Below are positions 17,028-26,271 of a DNA stretch of 64,000 bases, piece after piece. Both the position numbers and the translations under genes were made by a program. The notes beneath the pieces were generated by a model. It was not told the DNA's origin and did no database searches. It was given only the letters and a program-made list of their open reading frames with translations. Origin of the DNA: Flagellatimonas centrodinii. Lineage in GTDB: Bacteria; Pseudomonadota; Gammaproteobacteria; Nevskiales; Nevskiaceae. Location: positions 1,488,001-1,552,000 of the forward strand of contig NZ_CP092104.1 of the NCBI RefSeq assembly GCF_016918765.2, read 5' to 3'. Position 1 is the stretch's first letter. The number at the start of each line of letters is the position of its first letter.

Positions 17028-18164
17028 ATGACCAAACGTATGATCATCATGCTCATCCTCGCCGGTGTCGTTTTCGGCGCCGTGTTCGGCATGAAGTGGA
17101 TCGGCAACAAGATGATGGTGGACTACATCGAGACCATGCCCATCCCGCCGGTCACGATCTCCACCACCACCGGCAAATCGTTCACCTGGGAAAATCAGGT
17201 GGAGGCGATCGGCAATCTGGTGCCGGTACAGGGTGCGGACATCAGCACCGATGTCGGCGGCATCATCACCGAGCTGCATTTCGAATCCGGCGATCGGGTC
17301 GAAAAGGGTGCACCGCTGGTGACCCTCGACAGCGATACCGAACGGGGTGAACTGCGGCGGCTGCAGGCGCAGGCCGAACTGGCCAAGCTCAACCTTGAGC
17401 GCCGCCAGAAGTTGTACAAACTGGAAGCCATTTCGAAGTCGGATCTGGATGCGGTCCAGGCGGAAGCCGATGCGGCACAGGCGGCCATGCAGTCGCAGGC
17501 GGCGCGCATCGCGCAGAAGGCCATCCGCGCGCCGTTTGCCGGCCAGTTGGGCATCCGCCAGGTCAGCACCGGCCAGTTTGTCGCGGCGGGCACCCCGCTG
17601 GTGACGCTGCAATCGCTGGACCCGATCGACGTCGACTTCTCGCTGCCCGAGCAGTACCTGGCGGATATCAGCGCCGGCCTGCCGGTGACCGTGACGGTGG
17701 AAGCCTACCCGGGCGACGTGTTCGAAGGCACCGTGCTGGCAGTGGAGCCGCGGGTCGATGAGGCCACCCGCAACGTCCGCCTGCGGGCGCGCCTGGCCAA
17801 TGCCGATCTCAAGCTGCGGGCCGGCCAGTTCGGGCAGGTACAGCTGCGGCTGCCGGGTGAGCAGAACGTGCTGGCGGTGCCGCGTACCGCTATCAACTAC
17901 AGCTCTTACGGCGCGTCCGTGTTTGTCGTCACCGGCGACCGCGAAGCCGCGCAGCAGGAAGGTGGTGAGCCGCTCACGGTGACCCAGCGCTTTGTCCGTC
18001 TGGGCCCGGCGCGGGGCGATTTCGTCGCCGTCACCGAAGGGCTGGAGGCCGACGATGAAGTCGCTTCCAGTGGCCTGCTGAAGCTGCGCAACGACCAGCC
18101 GGTGGTCATCAACAACGAGATCCAGCCCGACGCGGAACTCGCCCCGACCCCCGCCAACACCTGA
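17028..18164 (+). CDS. RND efflux periplasmic adaptor (membrane fusion protein)
   Basis: A 378-residue HlyD/AcrA-like adaptor. An N-terminal membrane anchor (residues 4-22) lacks a lipobox, so it is a signal-anchor type. The lipoyl half-motif GDRVEKGAPLVTLDSD is near residue 90, a short coiled-coil hairpin at ~105-165, and the second lipoyl half and beta-barrel (RAPFAGQLGIRQVSTGQFV) follow. ATG 17028 is chosen because it begins the anchor; upstream in-frame sequence overlaps the previous gene. It links the TolC duct to the RND permease encoded next. Confidence 0.93.
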   Translation: MTKRMIIMLILAGVVFGAVFGMKWIGNKMMVDYIETMPIPPVTISTTTGKSFTWENQVEAIGNLVPVQGADISTDVGGIITELHFESGDRVEKGAPLVTLDSDTERGELRRLQAQAELAKLNLERRQKLYKLEAISKSDLDAVQAEADAAQAAMQSQAARIAQKAIRAPFAGQLGIRQVSTGQFVAAGTPLVTLQSLDPIDVDFSLPEQYLADISAGLPVTVTVEAYPGDVFEGTVLAVEPRVDEATRNVRLRARLANADLKLRAGQFGQVQLRLPGEQNVLAVPRTAINYSSYGASVFVVTGDREAAQQEGGEPLTVTQRFVRLGPARGDFVAVTEGLEADDEVASSGLLKLRNDQPVVINNEIQPDAELAPTPANT

Positions 18165-18205
18165 TGCCGCGCCCGCGCGGCACGCCCTGATACGCAAGGT
18201 CTCCC

Positions 18206-21200
18206 ATGCATTTCACCGACATCTTCATCAAGCGGCCGGTTCTGGCAACGGTGATCAGTCTGATCATCCTGTTGCTGGGCCTGCGTGCCGGGCTCGACCT
18301 CACGGTTCGCGAGTACCCGGAACTGCAGAACGCGCAGATCACCGTCTCGGTGGCCTATCCGGGCGCCGACCCGGCGCTGATCGAGGGCTTCATCACCACC
18401 CCGCTGGAACGCGAGATCGCCACCGCCGACGGTATCGACTACCTCACCTCCAGTTCGGTACAGAACGCCAGCACCATCACCGCCAACCTGCGTCTCACCA
18501 AGGACCCCAACGAGGCCCTGACCGAGATCGCCGCCAAGGTGAACAAGCTGCGCAGTCAGTTGCCCGAAGGTTCGGAAGACCCGGTGATCCAGATCGCCGA
18601 GGGCGGCGGGACCGCGGCGATGTACCTGTCGTTCTACTCCGAGGTGCTCGACCAGAGCCAGATCACCGACTACCTGTCGCGGGTGGTAGAGCCACAGCTG
18701 TCAGCCATCGAGGGCATGGAGAAGGCCGAGATCATCGGTGCCCGGACCTATGCCATGCGCGTGTGGCTCAAGCCCGAGCGGATGGCGGCACACAACATCA
18801 CCGCCAGTGAAGTCTATTCCCGCCTGCGCAGCCAGAACGTGCTGTCGGCCGTCGGCGAAACCAAGGGCAACTACGTTCGTATCGGCCTGTCGGCCGGCAC
18901 CGATGTCAGCGATGCCGAGGCGTTCCGCCAGATCGTGGTGAAAGCCGAGGGCGAGCAAGTGGTGCGCCTGGGCGACGTGGCGGATGTGCAGCTCGGCGCG
19001 GAAGTCTACGAGGGCGATGCGGGCTGGGATGGCACGCCGGCGCTGTTCATCGGCGTGCAGGTGCGACCCGAGGCCAACGTGCTCGACGTGATCGACGATG
19101 TCATGGCGCTCTGGCCCGATATCGTCCAGCGGTTGCCGGAAGGGCTCAATGCCGAAGTCGGCTACGACAGCACCGTGTATATCCGTGATGCCATCAGTGA
19201 GGTCCGCGCGACGCTGATCGAGGCGCTGTTGATCGTGATCGTGGTCATCTACCTGTTCCTCGGCTCGCTGCGGAATTCCTTCATCCCGGCCGTCACCGTG
19301 CCGCTGTCGCTGGTGGGCGCGCTGTTCCTGATGATGGCGCTGGGCTTCACCATCAACCTGCTGACGCTGCTGGCGATGGTGTTGGCGATCGGCATGGTGG
19401 TGGACGATGCCATCATCGTGATGGAGAACATCCACCGTCACATCGAAGACGGCATGAAACCGCACGATGCGGCGATCCAGGGTGCGCGCGAACTGGTGGG
19501 CCCGGTGATCGCCATGACCATCACCCTGGTGGCGGTGTATGCGCCGATCGGCTTCCTCGGCGGTATCACCGGCAAGCTGTTCACCGAGTTCGCCTTCACC
19601 CTCGCCGGAGCGGTGCTGATTTCCGGCGTGGTGGCGCTGACGCTGACGCCGATGATGTGTGCCCGCATCCTCAAGTCGTCGCATGACAACGGCGGCAACC
19701 GGCTGGCCGAGTTCCTCGATCGCCAGTTCGAGAAGTGGCGCAACAAGTACAAGGCGCGGCTGCATGGCGCGCTCGACACCGTGCACGTGATTGGCGTGTT
19801 CGGATTGGTCGTGCTGGTGTCCTGCTACTTCCTGTTTGTCTCCACCCCGGCCGAGCTGGCGCCGGCGGAAGACCCCGGGTTTGCCTTCTCGGTGAACGAG
19901 TCGGATGGCTACTCCACCCAGGAATACCTTAACCAGTATTTCGACAAGGCCAAACAGGTGGCGCTGGATGACCCGGATGTCGATCACATCTTCACCTTCG
20001 GCTTCCCCGGCAACAGCTCGCAGGCGTTCATGGGCTTCATCATGAAGCCCTGGAGCCAGCGCGAGCGCAGCGCGCAGGAGATCATCGAGTCGGTCGGTCA
20101 GGGCCTCAACGACATCGCCGGCCTGCGCTCCGCCGCCATCCTGCCGCCGGCACTGCCGACACCGGGGCAGGGCTATCCGGTGGAGTTCGTCATCAAGGCC
20201 ACCGCCTCACCGGAAGACATCGCCGCCACCAGTGACGAGATCGTGGCGCGGGCGCAGGCGTCGAAGAAGTTCTTCTTCGTCGCCCCGCGCCTGCGCATCG
20301 ACCGGCCGGAAACCCGACTGGTGGTCGATCGTGACCGGGCCGCCCTGCTGGGCGTCGACATGCAGCAGCTGTCGGCCGATCTGGCGGCGCTGCTGGCCGG
20401 GGGCGAGGTCAACCGCTTTTCGTATGACAGTCGCTCGTACAAGGTGATCCAGCAGGTGGAACGCGGCGACCGGCTCAACCCGGCGCAGCTTGCGAACTAT
20501 CACACGCGGGCCGCCAACGGACAGCTGGTGCCGCTGTCGTCGCTGGTGAGGCTGGAAGAACGCACCGTGGCGCGTTCCATCGAGCACGTGCAGCAGCTCA
20601 ACGCCGACACCATCATCGCCGTGCCCCGGCCCGACGTGCCGCAGGGTGAAGCGCTGAAGACCCTCGAGGACATCACCCAGGAAGTGGCGCCCCCGGGCTT
20701 CCGCATCGACTACGGCGGCGCCTCGCGCCAGTTCAAGCAGGAAGGCTCGGCGCTGATGGCCACCTTCGGCTTCGCCCTGGTGATCATCTACCTGGTGCTG
20801 GCGGCGCAGTTCGAGTCGTTCCGCGATCCGCTGATCATTCTGGTGACGGTGCCGATGTCGATCTGCGGCGCGTTGCTGTTGATCAACATCCTCGGCATCA
20901 CCAACGGCATGCAGCTCAGCAACTTCCCGGGGATGACCCTCAATATCTACACCCAGGTGGGCCTGATCACCCTGATCGGGGTGATCTCCAAGCACGGCAT
21001 CCTGATGGTGGAGTTCGCCAACAAGCTGCAGGAGCAGGGCTTCGGCAAGCGCGAGGCGATCGAGGAAGCCGCCAGCATCCGCATGCGGCCGATCCTGATG
21101 ACCACTGCGGCACTGGTGGTCGCCATGTTCCCGCTGCTGTTCGCCAGCGGCCCCGGCGCCTCGGCGCGCTTCTCCCTGGGCCTGGTGATCGCCGCCGGCA

Positions 21201-21301
21201 TGACCATCGGCACCCTGTTCACCCTTTACGTGGTGCCTGCGGCTTACCTCTATATCGGGCGCGATCACGGGCATCAGGGGGTGCCTGCCGCAGCAGCATG
21301 A
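18206..21301 (+). CDS. HAE1-type RND multidrug efflux permease
   Basis: A 1031-residue proton-driven inner-membrane pump, normal AcrB/MdtB-type length. It starts FTDIFIKRPVLATVIS, the standard RND TM1. The paired proton-relay aspartates are in TM4 (GMVVDDAIIVMENI, about residue 400), and the matching lysine is in TM10 (SKHGILMVEFAN, about residue 930). It is the third gene of the TolC-adaptor-permease operon under the overlapping TetR gene. Lipophilic drugs, bile-like compounds or solvents are possible substrates; sequence alone does not decide. Confidence 0.94.
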   Translation: MHFTDIFIKRPVLATVISLIILLLGLRAGLDLTVREYPELQNAQITVSVAYPGADPALIEGFITTPLEREIATADGIDYLTSSSVQNASTITANLRLTKDPNEALTEIAAKVNKLRSQLPEGSEDPVIQIAEGGGTAAMYLSFYSEVLDQSQITDYLSRVVEPQLSAIEGMEKAEIIGARTYAMRVWLKPERMAAHNITASEVYSRLRSQNVLSAVGETKGNYVRIGLSAGTDVSDAEAFRQIVVKAEGEQVVRLGDVADVQLGAEVYEGDAGWDGTPALFIGVQVRPEANVLDVIDDVMALWPDIVQRLPEGLNAEVGYDSTVYIRDAISEVRATLIEALLIVIVVIYLFLGSLRNSFIPAVTVPLSLVGALFLMMALGFTINLLTLLAMVLAIGMVVDDAIIVMENIHRHIEDGMKPHDAAIQGARELVGPVIAMTITLVAVYAPIGFLGGITGKLFTEFAFTLAGAVLISGVVALTLTPMMCARILKSSHDNGGNRLAEFLDRQFEKWRNKYKARLHGALDTVHVIGVFGLVVLVSCYFLFVSTPAELAPAEDPGFAFSVNESDGYSTQEYLNQYFDKAKQVALDDPDVDHIFTFGFPGNSSQAFMGFIMKPWSQRERSAQEIIESVGQGLNDIAGLRSAAILPPALPTPGQGYPVEFVIKATASPEDIAATSDEIVARAQASKKFFFVAPRLRIDRPETRLVVDRDRAALLGVDMQQLSADLAALLAGGEVNRFSYDSRSYKVIQQVERGDRLNPAQLANYHTRAANGQLVPLSSLVRLEERTVARSIEHVQQLNADTIIAVPRPDVPQGEALKTLEDITQEVAPPGFRIDYGGASRQFKQEGSALMATFGFALVIIYLVLAAQFESFRDPLIILVTVPMSICGALLLINILGITNGMQLSNFPGMTLNIYTQVGLITLIGVISKHGILMVEFANKLQEQGFGKREAIEEAASIRMRPILMTTAALVVAMFPLLFASGPGASARFSLGLVIAAGMTIGTLFTLYVVPAAYLYIGRDHGHQGVPAAAA

Positions 21302-21319
21302 CGGCTTGCGCGTGATGGG

Positions 21320-21357
21320 AGCGGAGCCGCCGAAGCCTTAGCGGTGGTTTCCGCTCT
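21320..21357 (+). terminator. Possible terminator after the RND permease
   Basis: GAGCGGA (from 21320) can pair with TTCCGCTC (to 21357) around an inner CCGCC/GGTGG stem with mismatches. No T-run follows, so factor-independent termination is uncertain. Confidence 0.35.
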
Positions 21358-21400
21358 CAATACCGCGCTTGGATCTCGGCGCCCCGGTTCGGCCTATCAT

Positions 21401-21420
21401 CGGGACAAGCCCTTGTCCCG
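21401..21420. promoter_or_regulatory. Perfect inverted repeat before PhyH gene
   Basis: CGGGACAAG-CC-CTTGTCCCG is a perfect 9-bp inverted repeat ending 10 bases before ATG 21431. It could be a repressor operator or an mRNA hairpin covering the ribosome site. Confidence 0.5.
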
Positions 21421-21430
21421 TCGGTATGCC

Positions 21431-22270
21431 ATGACGACTGCTGCCAGCGCCTTCGATTCCTTGCCGCACCTGCAGCGCCTGCGCACGCAGGGCTACACGA
21501 TCATCGAGGACTTTCTGAGTGCCGATGATCTCGCCGCCGTCCGTGCTGGTCTGGCCCCGTTTCTTCAGCAGTACGCGGGTCGCAACAATTTCGAGGGCTT
21601 TCAAACCGAGCGGGTTTACACGCTGGTGGCGCGGGGCGCGATCTTTGAGCGCATCACCGAGGATGCGCGGGTGCTGGCCCTGCTGGATGCCTTGCTGCAA
21701 CCGGGCTATCTGCTCACCGCCAGCCAGGCGATCAACATCGGACCCGGTGAGACGCCGCAGCCGATCCATTTCGATGACCAGTTCTACACGATTCCCCGCC
21801 CGCGGCCGGCCATCAGCGTTTCGACCATTGTAGCGGTGGATGCCTTCACTGCAGCCAACGGCGGCACGGAACTGCTGCCGGGCTCTCACGGCTGGAGTGA
21901 TGCCGAGATCGCCGGGATCTACGATGGTCACGATGCCGATGCCGCCGTCCGTGAAGATCTCGAGCGTCAACTGGTGCCCACCGAGATGCCGGCCGGTGCC
22001 TGTGTGGTGTTTCTCGGTACGCTGCTGCACCGCGGCGGGGGTAATCACAGTGGCGCACCGCGGCTGGCGTTTTCCAACCAGTATTGCGAGCCCTGGGCGC
22101 GCACCCAGGAAAACTACTTTCTCGGCGTGCCACCGGAGCGTGTGCGGGCGATGTCGCCGCGGCTGCAACAGTTACTCGGTTACCACATCTGGCCGCCATT
22201 CATGGGTCATGTGACGGCGCATCACCCCTTGAAAACGCTGGAGGGTGGGTGGGTGAACCCCCTCGTTTAG
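21431..22270 (+). CDS. Phytanoyl-CoA dioxygenase (PhyH) family protein
   Basis: A 279-residue Fe(II)/2-oxoglutarate-dependent oxygenase of the PhyH family. The iron-binding HxD is in PIHFDDQFYTI (about residue 113) and the distal His in LLHRGGGNHSG (about residue 198). A downstream Arg (PRLAFSNQY) can bind 2-oxoglutarate. ATG 21431 is chosen over upstream starts because the conserved region begins soon after it. The last codons and the stop (TAG 22268-22270) lie inside a 135-bp dispersed repeat, so the natural C-terminus may have been altered by insertion. The substrate is unknown; hydroxylation of a lipid or alkyl compound is plausible. Confidence 0.85.
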   Translation: MTTAASAFDSLPHLQRLRTQGYTIIEDFLSADDLAAVRAGLAPFLQQYAGRNNFEGFQTERVYTLVARGAIFERITEDARVLALLDALLQPGYLLTASQAINIGPGETPQPIHFDDQFYTIPRPRPAISVSTIVAVDAFTAANGGTELLPGSHGWSDAEIAGIYDGHDADAAVREDLERQLVPTEMPAGACVVFLGTLLHRGGGNHSGAPRLAFSNQYCEPWARTQENYFLGVPPERVRAMSPRLQQLLGYHIWPPFMGHVTAHHPLKTLEGGWVNPLV

Positions 22271-22385
22271 CGAGCACTGCTCGCTGACGGGGTTCACGAC
22301 CCGGCATGGATGCCGGGGCCGGAGTGAATTAGAAAAGTGACGGCTCGCCACGATGGCCAGCGCTGAGGTGCATTCGCGGCACAAC
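22251..22385 (-). repeat. 135-bp dispersed palindromic element, copy R1
   Basis: On the minus strand it reads from GTTGTGCCGCGAATGCACC to GGGGGTTCACCC. Internal inverted repeats include GGCCCCGG...CCGGG and CGAGCAGTGCTCG. The same 135-bp unit recurs at 26872-27006. The GGGTGAACCC end overlaps the 3' end of the PhyH gene. Confidence 0.85.
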
Positions 22386-22416
22386 AGCTGCTTAGCGAGC
22401 GCGGTATCCTGATGAT

Positions 22417-22998
22417 GTGAACTTCCTCGCGCACCTCTGGCTGGCCGACCGCACGAGCACCTCTTTGGCGGGTGCGGTGCTGGGGGACGTGGTGCGGGGG
22501 TCGGATCTTTCGGCATACCCGCCGGACATTGCCGAGGGCATTCGTTTGCATCGCCGCGTCGATGCCGCCACCGATCGCCACCCGCTGATGCGCGAGGCGC
22601 GCCAGCTATGGCCAGACGGCGAGCGCCGCTATGCCGGCATCCTGCTCGATCTGGCCAGTGACTTCGCGCTGTCGCACGACTGGCCGGCGTTTGCTGCCGA
22701 GCCATTGTCGATGTTTCAACAGCGTGCCGCGGAGGCCATGGCGGCCGCGGCCTCATGGTTTCTGCTGGCCGGGGGGCGTGCCACCACCGCGCCTGCCTTT
22801 GCCACCTTGCTGGCGTCCTATGCCACGGAGGCCGGTATCGACGAAGCGATTCGCCGGACCGCCACTCGACTGAAGCAGCCGGCGCCGTTGTTGCAGGCGG
22901 GGACGCGTTGGCGCCTGGCCGTGCCGGTGTTGCGCGCCGGTTTGCCGGGGCTACTCGACGATCTGACAGCAGTCGCCGGGCACTCCCGCGCTCACTGA
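22417..22998 (+). CDS. acpH: Acyl carrier protein phosphodiesterase
   Basis: A 193-residue AcpH. The start GTG 22417 gives MNFLAHLWLAD, the family N-terminus. The GAVLGDVVRG stretch and IRLHRRVDAATDRHPL (about residues 45-60) carry the metal-binding residues of this HD-like fold. AcpH removes the 4'-phosphopantetheine arm from ACP in the cytosol. The last 7 bases overlap the 3' end of the convergent esterase gene. A dispersed repeat separates it from the PhyH gene. Confidence 0.88.
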   Translation: MNFLAHLWLADRTSTSLAGAVLGDVVRGSDLSAYPPDIAEGIRLHRRVDAATDRHPLMREARQLWPDGERRYAGILLDLASDFALSHDWPAFAAEPLSMFQQRAAEAMAAAASWFLLAGGRATTAPAFATLLASYATEAGIDEAIRRTATRLKQPAPLLQAGTRWRLAVPVLRAGLPGLLDDLTAVAGHSRAH

Positions 22999-23996
22999 GG
23001 GGTGATCGCCGCCATCAGCTGCGGCAGGGCCCAAGCAAAGGCATCGCGGTAATAGGGCCAGTCGTGGAAGCCCGGGCCGTAGAACCAGGTGGCGTGATCG
23101 ATGCCTGCAGCGTCGAGGGTGCTGGCGAAGCTCTGGTTCATCAGTAGCAACAGCGGCTCGATGGCATAGAGCTGTGGGCTGCCGAGCTGCTCGTGCGGGC
23201 CGCCAGGGAGACCGTTGCCGGAGGTCAGCAACAGGGTCATGCCGTGCAGGGCATCGACGTGGCGCCCGGGGTTGTGGTCTTCCCAGATGTCGTAGTTCAG
23301 CACCGGATCGCCCCAGATCGGGCCGTTGGGCGTACCGGCGATCGGATTGGCCAGGAAGCCGTAGAGGGCGCTGACGCGGCCGAGGTGGAGAAAGTCGACG
23401 GCACCGGAAAACCCCGCTGCGGCCCGGAACAGACCCGGATGCCGAGCCGAATAGCTCATCGCGCCGTGACCGCCCATCGACGGGCCGGCGATGGCCCGGT
23501 GACCATCGCCGAGACCGCGCAGGTGCCGCTCCAGCCAGGGGATCATCACGTCGATGTGATAGGTCTCCCACTGAAAGCTGCCGTCACGCCAGTCGCTGTA
23601 CCAGCCCGGGTTGCCGCCGCCGCCGTCGGGCATGATGACGATGACGTCGAGGTTCTCGGTGAATGCCTGGGCATCGCCCAGTCGGGTCCAGCTACTGACA
23701 TCGCCGGGCGCATCGTGCAACAGGTAGAGCAACGGATAACGTTTGTCGGTACTGCCGTAATCGGCCGGCAACAGCAGGCGCACGCGATTGTCGGTGACCG
23801 TCACGCCCTCGGGCAGCGGAACTGCCACCTCCAGGCAGCGCGGCGGTGTGCAGGCCGGGTCATCGCTGATGGCACGTGCGCCCGGCGGCAGGCCGGCGCC
23901 CATCGGCATGGCATCGCCGCCACAGCCAGCCATCGTCACCGAGAACAGGATGACGAGCGCACCGCTCGCCGCGCGACATTGGCTGAAAGGCATCAT
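22992..23996 (-). CDS. Lipoprotein esterase, alpha/beta-hydrolase (esterase D/Ag85-like)
   Basis: A 334-residue serine hydrolase. ATG 23996 follows GGGGGAAC and starts a lipoprotein signal peptide with lipobox VTMAGC, so it is membrane-anchored. The core matches the esterase-D/antigen-85 family: LLYLLHDAPGD (oxyanion region, about residue 95), nucleophile elbow AGPSMGGHG (about residue 170), and a late His in GPGFHDWPYY. A much longer open frame continues upstream to 24770 but only antisense to the acyl-CoA dehydrogenase. It converges on acpH with a 7-bp overlap. A short-chain ester, polyester or acyl-transfer substrate is possible. Confidence 0.85.
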   Translation of the reverse strand: MMPFSQCRAASGALVILFSVTMAGCGGDAMPMGAGLPPGARAISDDPACTPPRCLEVAVPLPEGVTVTDNRVRLLLPADYGSTDKRYPLLYLLHDAPGDVSSWTRLGDAQAFTENLDVIVIMPDGGGGNPGWYSDWRDGSFQWETYHIDVMIPWLERHLRGLGDGHRAIAGPSMGGHGAMSYSARHPGLFRAAAGFSGAVDFLHLGRVSALYGFLANPIAGTPNGPIWGDPVLNYDIWEDHNPGRHVDALHGMTLLLTSGNGLPGGPHEQLGSPQLYAIEPLLLLMNQSFASTLDAAGIDHATWFYGPGFHDWPYYRDAFAWALPQLMAAITPQ

Positions 23997-24155
23997 GTTC
24001 CCCCGGGTCTCAGGGCCCGATGGTAAGGCCTTGCCGGCCCCGATTGGCGCGTAAATTCGGCCCCGCCGGCCGGGCGACCTCACCACATTGGACGAAGCCA
24101 CTCGGGGGGTGGAGCCGCTACGGTGGTAAGTCAGACTCACCAGCCGGAAACCCCA

Positions 24156-25367
24156 ATGCCCGATACCGCACCGATGAACGACCGCCCGTCCGTGATGCAG
24201 GCCTTTACTGGCCTTTCCACTGATGAGATCGAAATTCTCGCCCAGGCCGACCGCTTCGCCCAGAACGAGGTGTATCCGCTGGCCCCGCGGATGGACAATG
24301 AAGAATGGTGGCCCACCGAGATCTTCCCGAAGATCGGCGAGACCGGCTTCTTCGGCGTCACCGCGCCGCCGGAACTGGGCGGGGCGGGGATGGACGTGTT
24401 CACGTCCGGTCTCATCCTCCAGGCGCTGGGCCGCTGGAACCACGCGCTGGCGCTGGCCTGGGTGGCGCATGAGAATCTCTGCCTGCACAACATTCTGCGC
24501 AACGCCAACGAAGAGCAGAAGAAGAAGTACGTGCCGGGCATGTGCAAGGGCACGTTGATCGGCGCGCTGGGGCTCACCGAACCCGGCGCCGGGTCGGATG
24601 CGCTGGGCTCGATGCGCACCACCGCTCGCCGCGAGGGCGACCACTACGTGCTCAATGGCAGCAAGATCTACATCACCAACGGTCCGGTGGCCGACGTGCT
24701 GCTGGTCTATGCCAAGACTGACAAGGAGAAGGGCGCGCAGGGTATTTCCGCCTTTATTGTCGAAAAGCATTTCCCGGGGTTCCGCGTTGCGCAGAAGCTG
24801 ATCAAGATGGGCTTTCGCGGCAGCCAGACCGCCGAGCTGGTGTTCGAGGACTGCAAGGTGCCGGTCGAGAACCTGGTCGGCGGTGAGAATCGTGGGGTCA
24901 AGGTGGTGATGTCGGGGCTCGACCTGGAGCGCGCGATGATCTCCCCGATCTGCCTCGGCATTGCCGAGCGGGCGTTGTCGCTGTCGGTGGACTACGCGCG
25001 GCAGCGCAAGCAGTTCGGCCGCCCGATTGCCGACTTCCAGATGATCCAGTCGAAGCTGGCGCAGATGTATACCTGGGTGGAGGCGATGCGCCTATTCACC
25101 TACCAGACGCTGCGCGCCGCCAACGTCATCGGTGAAGACGACGGCGGTCGTGGTGAGATCCACAAGCTCACCGCTGCCGGCGTGATGTTTGTCGCCGACA
25201 CCATGAATCAGGTGCTCAATGAGGCGGTACAGGTACACGGTGGCAGTGGCTATATCTGGGAGAGCGAGATCAACCGGCTCTATCGGGCCATCAAGCTTTT
25301 GGAGATCGGCGCGGGTACCACCGAGGTGCGCAAGATGATCATCAGCAAGGAACTGTTGTCCTCGTGA
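24156..25367 (+). CDS. Acyl-CoA dehydrogenase, isovaleryl-CoA-dehydrogenase type
   Basis: A 403-residue FAD enzyme that makes the 2,3-double bond in an acyl-CoA and passes electrons to ETF. Family motifs include LGLTEPGAGSDALG (about residue 135) and QVHGGSGYIWE near the end. The usual catalytic Glu of the medium-chain enzyme is replaced here (EIGAGTTE). Instead the helix-G motif SGLDLER (about residue 254) carries the Glu used by isovaleryl-CoA-type enzymes, so a branched or long substrate is likely. ATG 24156 has GGAAA upstream. The SDR 33 bases downstream is dienoyl-CoA-reductase-like, making a beta-oxidation pair. Confidence 0.9.
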   Translation: MPDTAPMNDRPSVMQAFTGLSTDEIEILAQADRFAQNEVYPLAPRMDNEEWWPTEIFPKIGETGFFGVTAPPELGGAGMDVFTSGLILQALGRWNHALALAWVAHENLCLHNILRNANEEQKKKYVPGMCKGTLIGALGLTEPGAGSDALGSMRTTARREGDHYVLNGSKIYITNGPVADVLLVYAKTDKEKGAQGISAFIVEKHFPGFRVAQKLIKMGFRGSQTAELVFEDCKVPVENLVGGENRGVKVVMSGLDLERAMISPICLGIAERALSLSVDYARQRKQFGRPIADFQMIQSKLAQMYTWVEAMRLFTYQTLRAANVIGEDDGGRGEIHKLTAAGVMFVADTMNQVLNEAVQVHGGSGYIWESEINRLYRAIKLLEIGAGTTEVRKMIISKELLSS

Positions 25368-25400
25368 GGGATGAGGGGTGAGACACAGCAGGCGTGAAAA

Positions 25401-26261
25401 ATGAAGATTGATGTCGATGCGTTGAATGCGCCGGAAACCCTGTGGGCGGTCGAGACGGTTTATCGGTCCGACCTGTTCAAGGGGCGCGTGGCACTGGTGT
25501 CGGGCGCCGGCAGTGGTATTGGCCGGGCGACCGCGCTGCTGTTCGCCCGTCTCGGCGCCAGCGTGGTGCTGTGCGGGCGTACATTGGACAAGCTCGACGT
25601 AGTGGCCGACTTCATCCGCAGCAAGGGTGGCACCGTGATGTGCCAGTCGGTCAACGTGCGCGAGCCGGAGCAGGTAGACGCGCTGTACCAGGCGATTCAC
25701 CAGCAGTTCGGCCGTCTCGATTACGTGGTCAACAACGCCGGTGGGCAGTTTCCCCAGCACGCCATCGACTATGCCCCCAAGGGCTGGATGGCGGTGATCA
25801 ACAACAACCTCAACGGCACCTGGCTGATGATGCAGCGCGCTGCCCAGTATTGGCGCGATCAGCCGGTGGGCGAGATGACCCGCTCCATCGTCAACATCGT
25901 GGTGGTTACCGAGCGCGGCATGCCCGGTGTCGCCCATACGGTGGCGGCACGCGCCGGGGTTATCGGCGCCAGCCGCACGGTGGCGGTGGAATGGGCGCCG
26001 CTCGGCATCCGCGTCAACTGCGTTGCGCCCGGGCTGACTGCCACCGAAGGGTTGAAGGTGTATCCACCGGAGGCCCAGAAGGAGTTTCCCCTGGCCAACC
26101 CGCTGAAGCGTCCGGGCACGCCGATGGAGATCGCCGAAGCCTGCATTTATCTGAGCGCCGGCAGTGGCAGCTTCATCACCGGCGAGGTGTTGACGGTGGA
26201 CGGGGGCGGCAAGCTCTGGGGTGAGCTGTGGTGTGCCGGACGGCCGGACTATTACGCGTGA
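25401..26261 (+). CDS. Short-chain dehydrogenase/reductase, 2,4-dienoyl-CoA reductase-like
   Basis: A 286-residue Rossmann enzyme with NAD(P) motif GAGSGIG (about residue 35) and NNAGG (about residue 112). The normal catalytic YxxxK is not present: the aligned place reads HTVAARAGV (about residue 179), with Arg where Lys is expected. The region resembles peroxisomal 2,4-dienoyl-CoA reductases, which also lack the Tyr and share VEW.P.GIRVN.VAPG and the TEGL tail. Those still keep the Lys. It follows an acyl-CoA dehydrogenase in the same direction, suggesting a role in unsaturated or branched fatty acid oxidation. Activity is uncertain because of the Arg. Confidence 0.82.
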   Translation: MKIDVDALNAPETLWAVETVYRSDLFKGRVALVSGAGSGIGRATALLFARLGASVVLCGRTLDKLDVVADFIRSKGGTVMCQSVNVREPEQVDALYQAIHQQFGRLDYVVNNAGGQFPQHAIDYAPKGWMAVINNNLNGTWLMMQRAAQYWRDQPVGEMTRSIVNIVVVTERGMPGVAHTVAARAGVIGASRTVAVEWAPLGIRVNCVAPGLTATEGLKVYPPEAQKEFPLANPLKRPGTPMEIAEACIYLSAGSGSFITGEVLTVDGGGKLWGELWCAGRPDYYA

Positions 26262-26271
26262 GGCGTAGGCG

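Noticed and set aside
23997-24770. Upstream extension of the esterase frame
   Set aside because: Antisense to the acyl-CoA dehydrogenase; the lipoprotein signal peptide starts at 23996 after a ribosome site.
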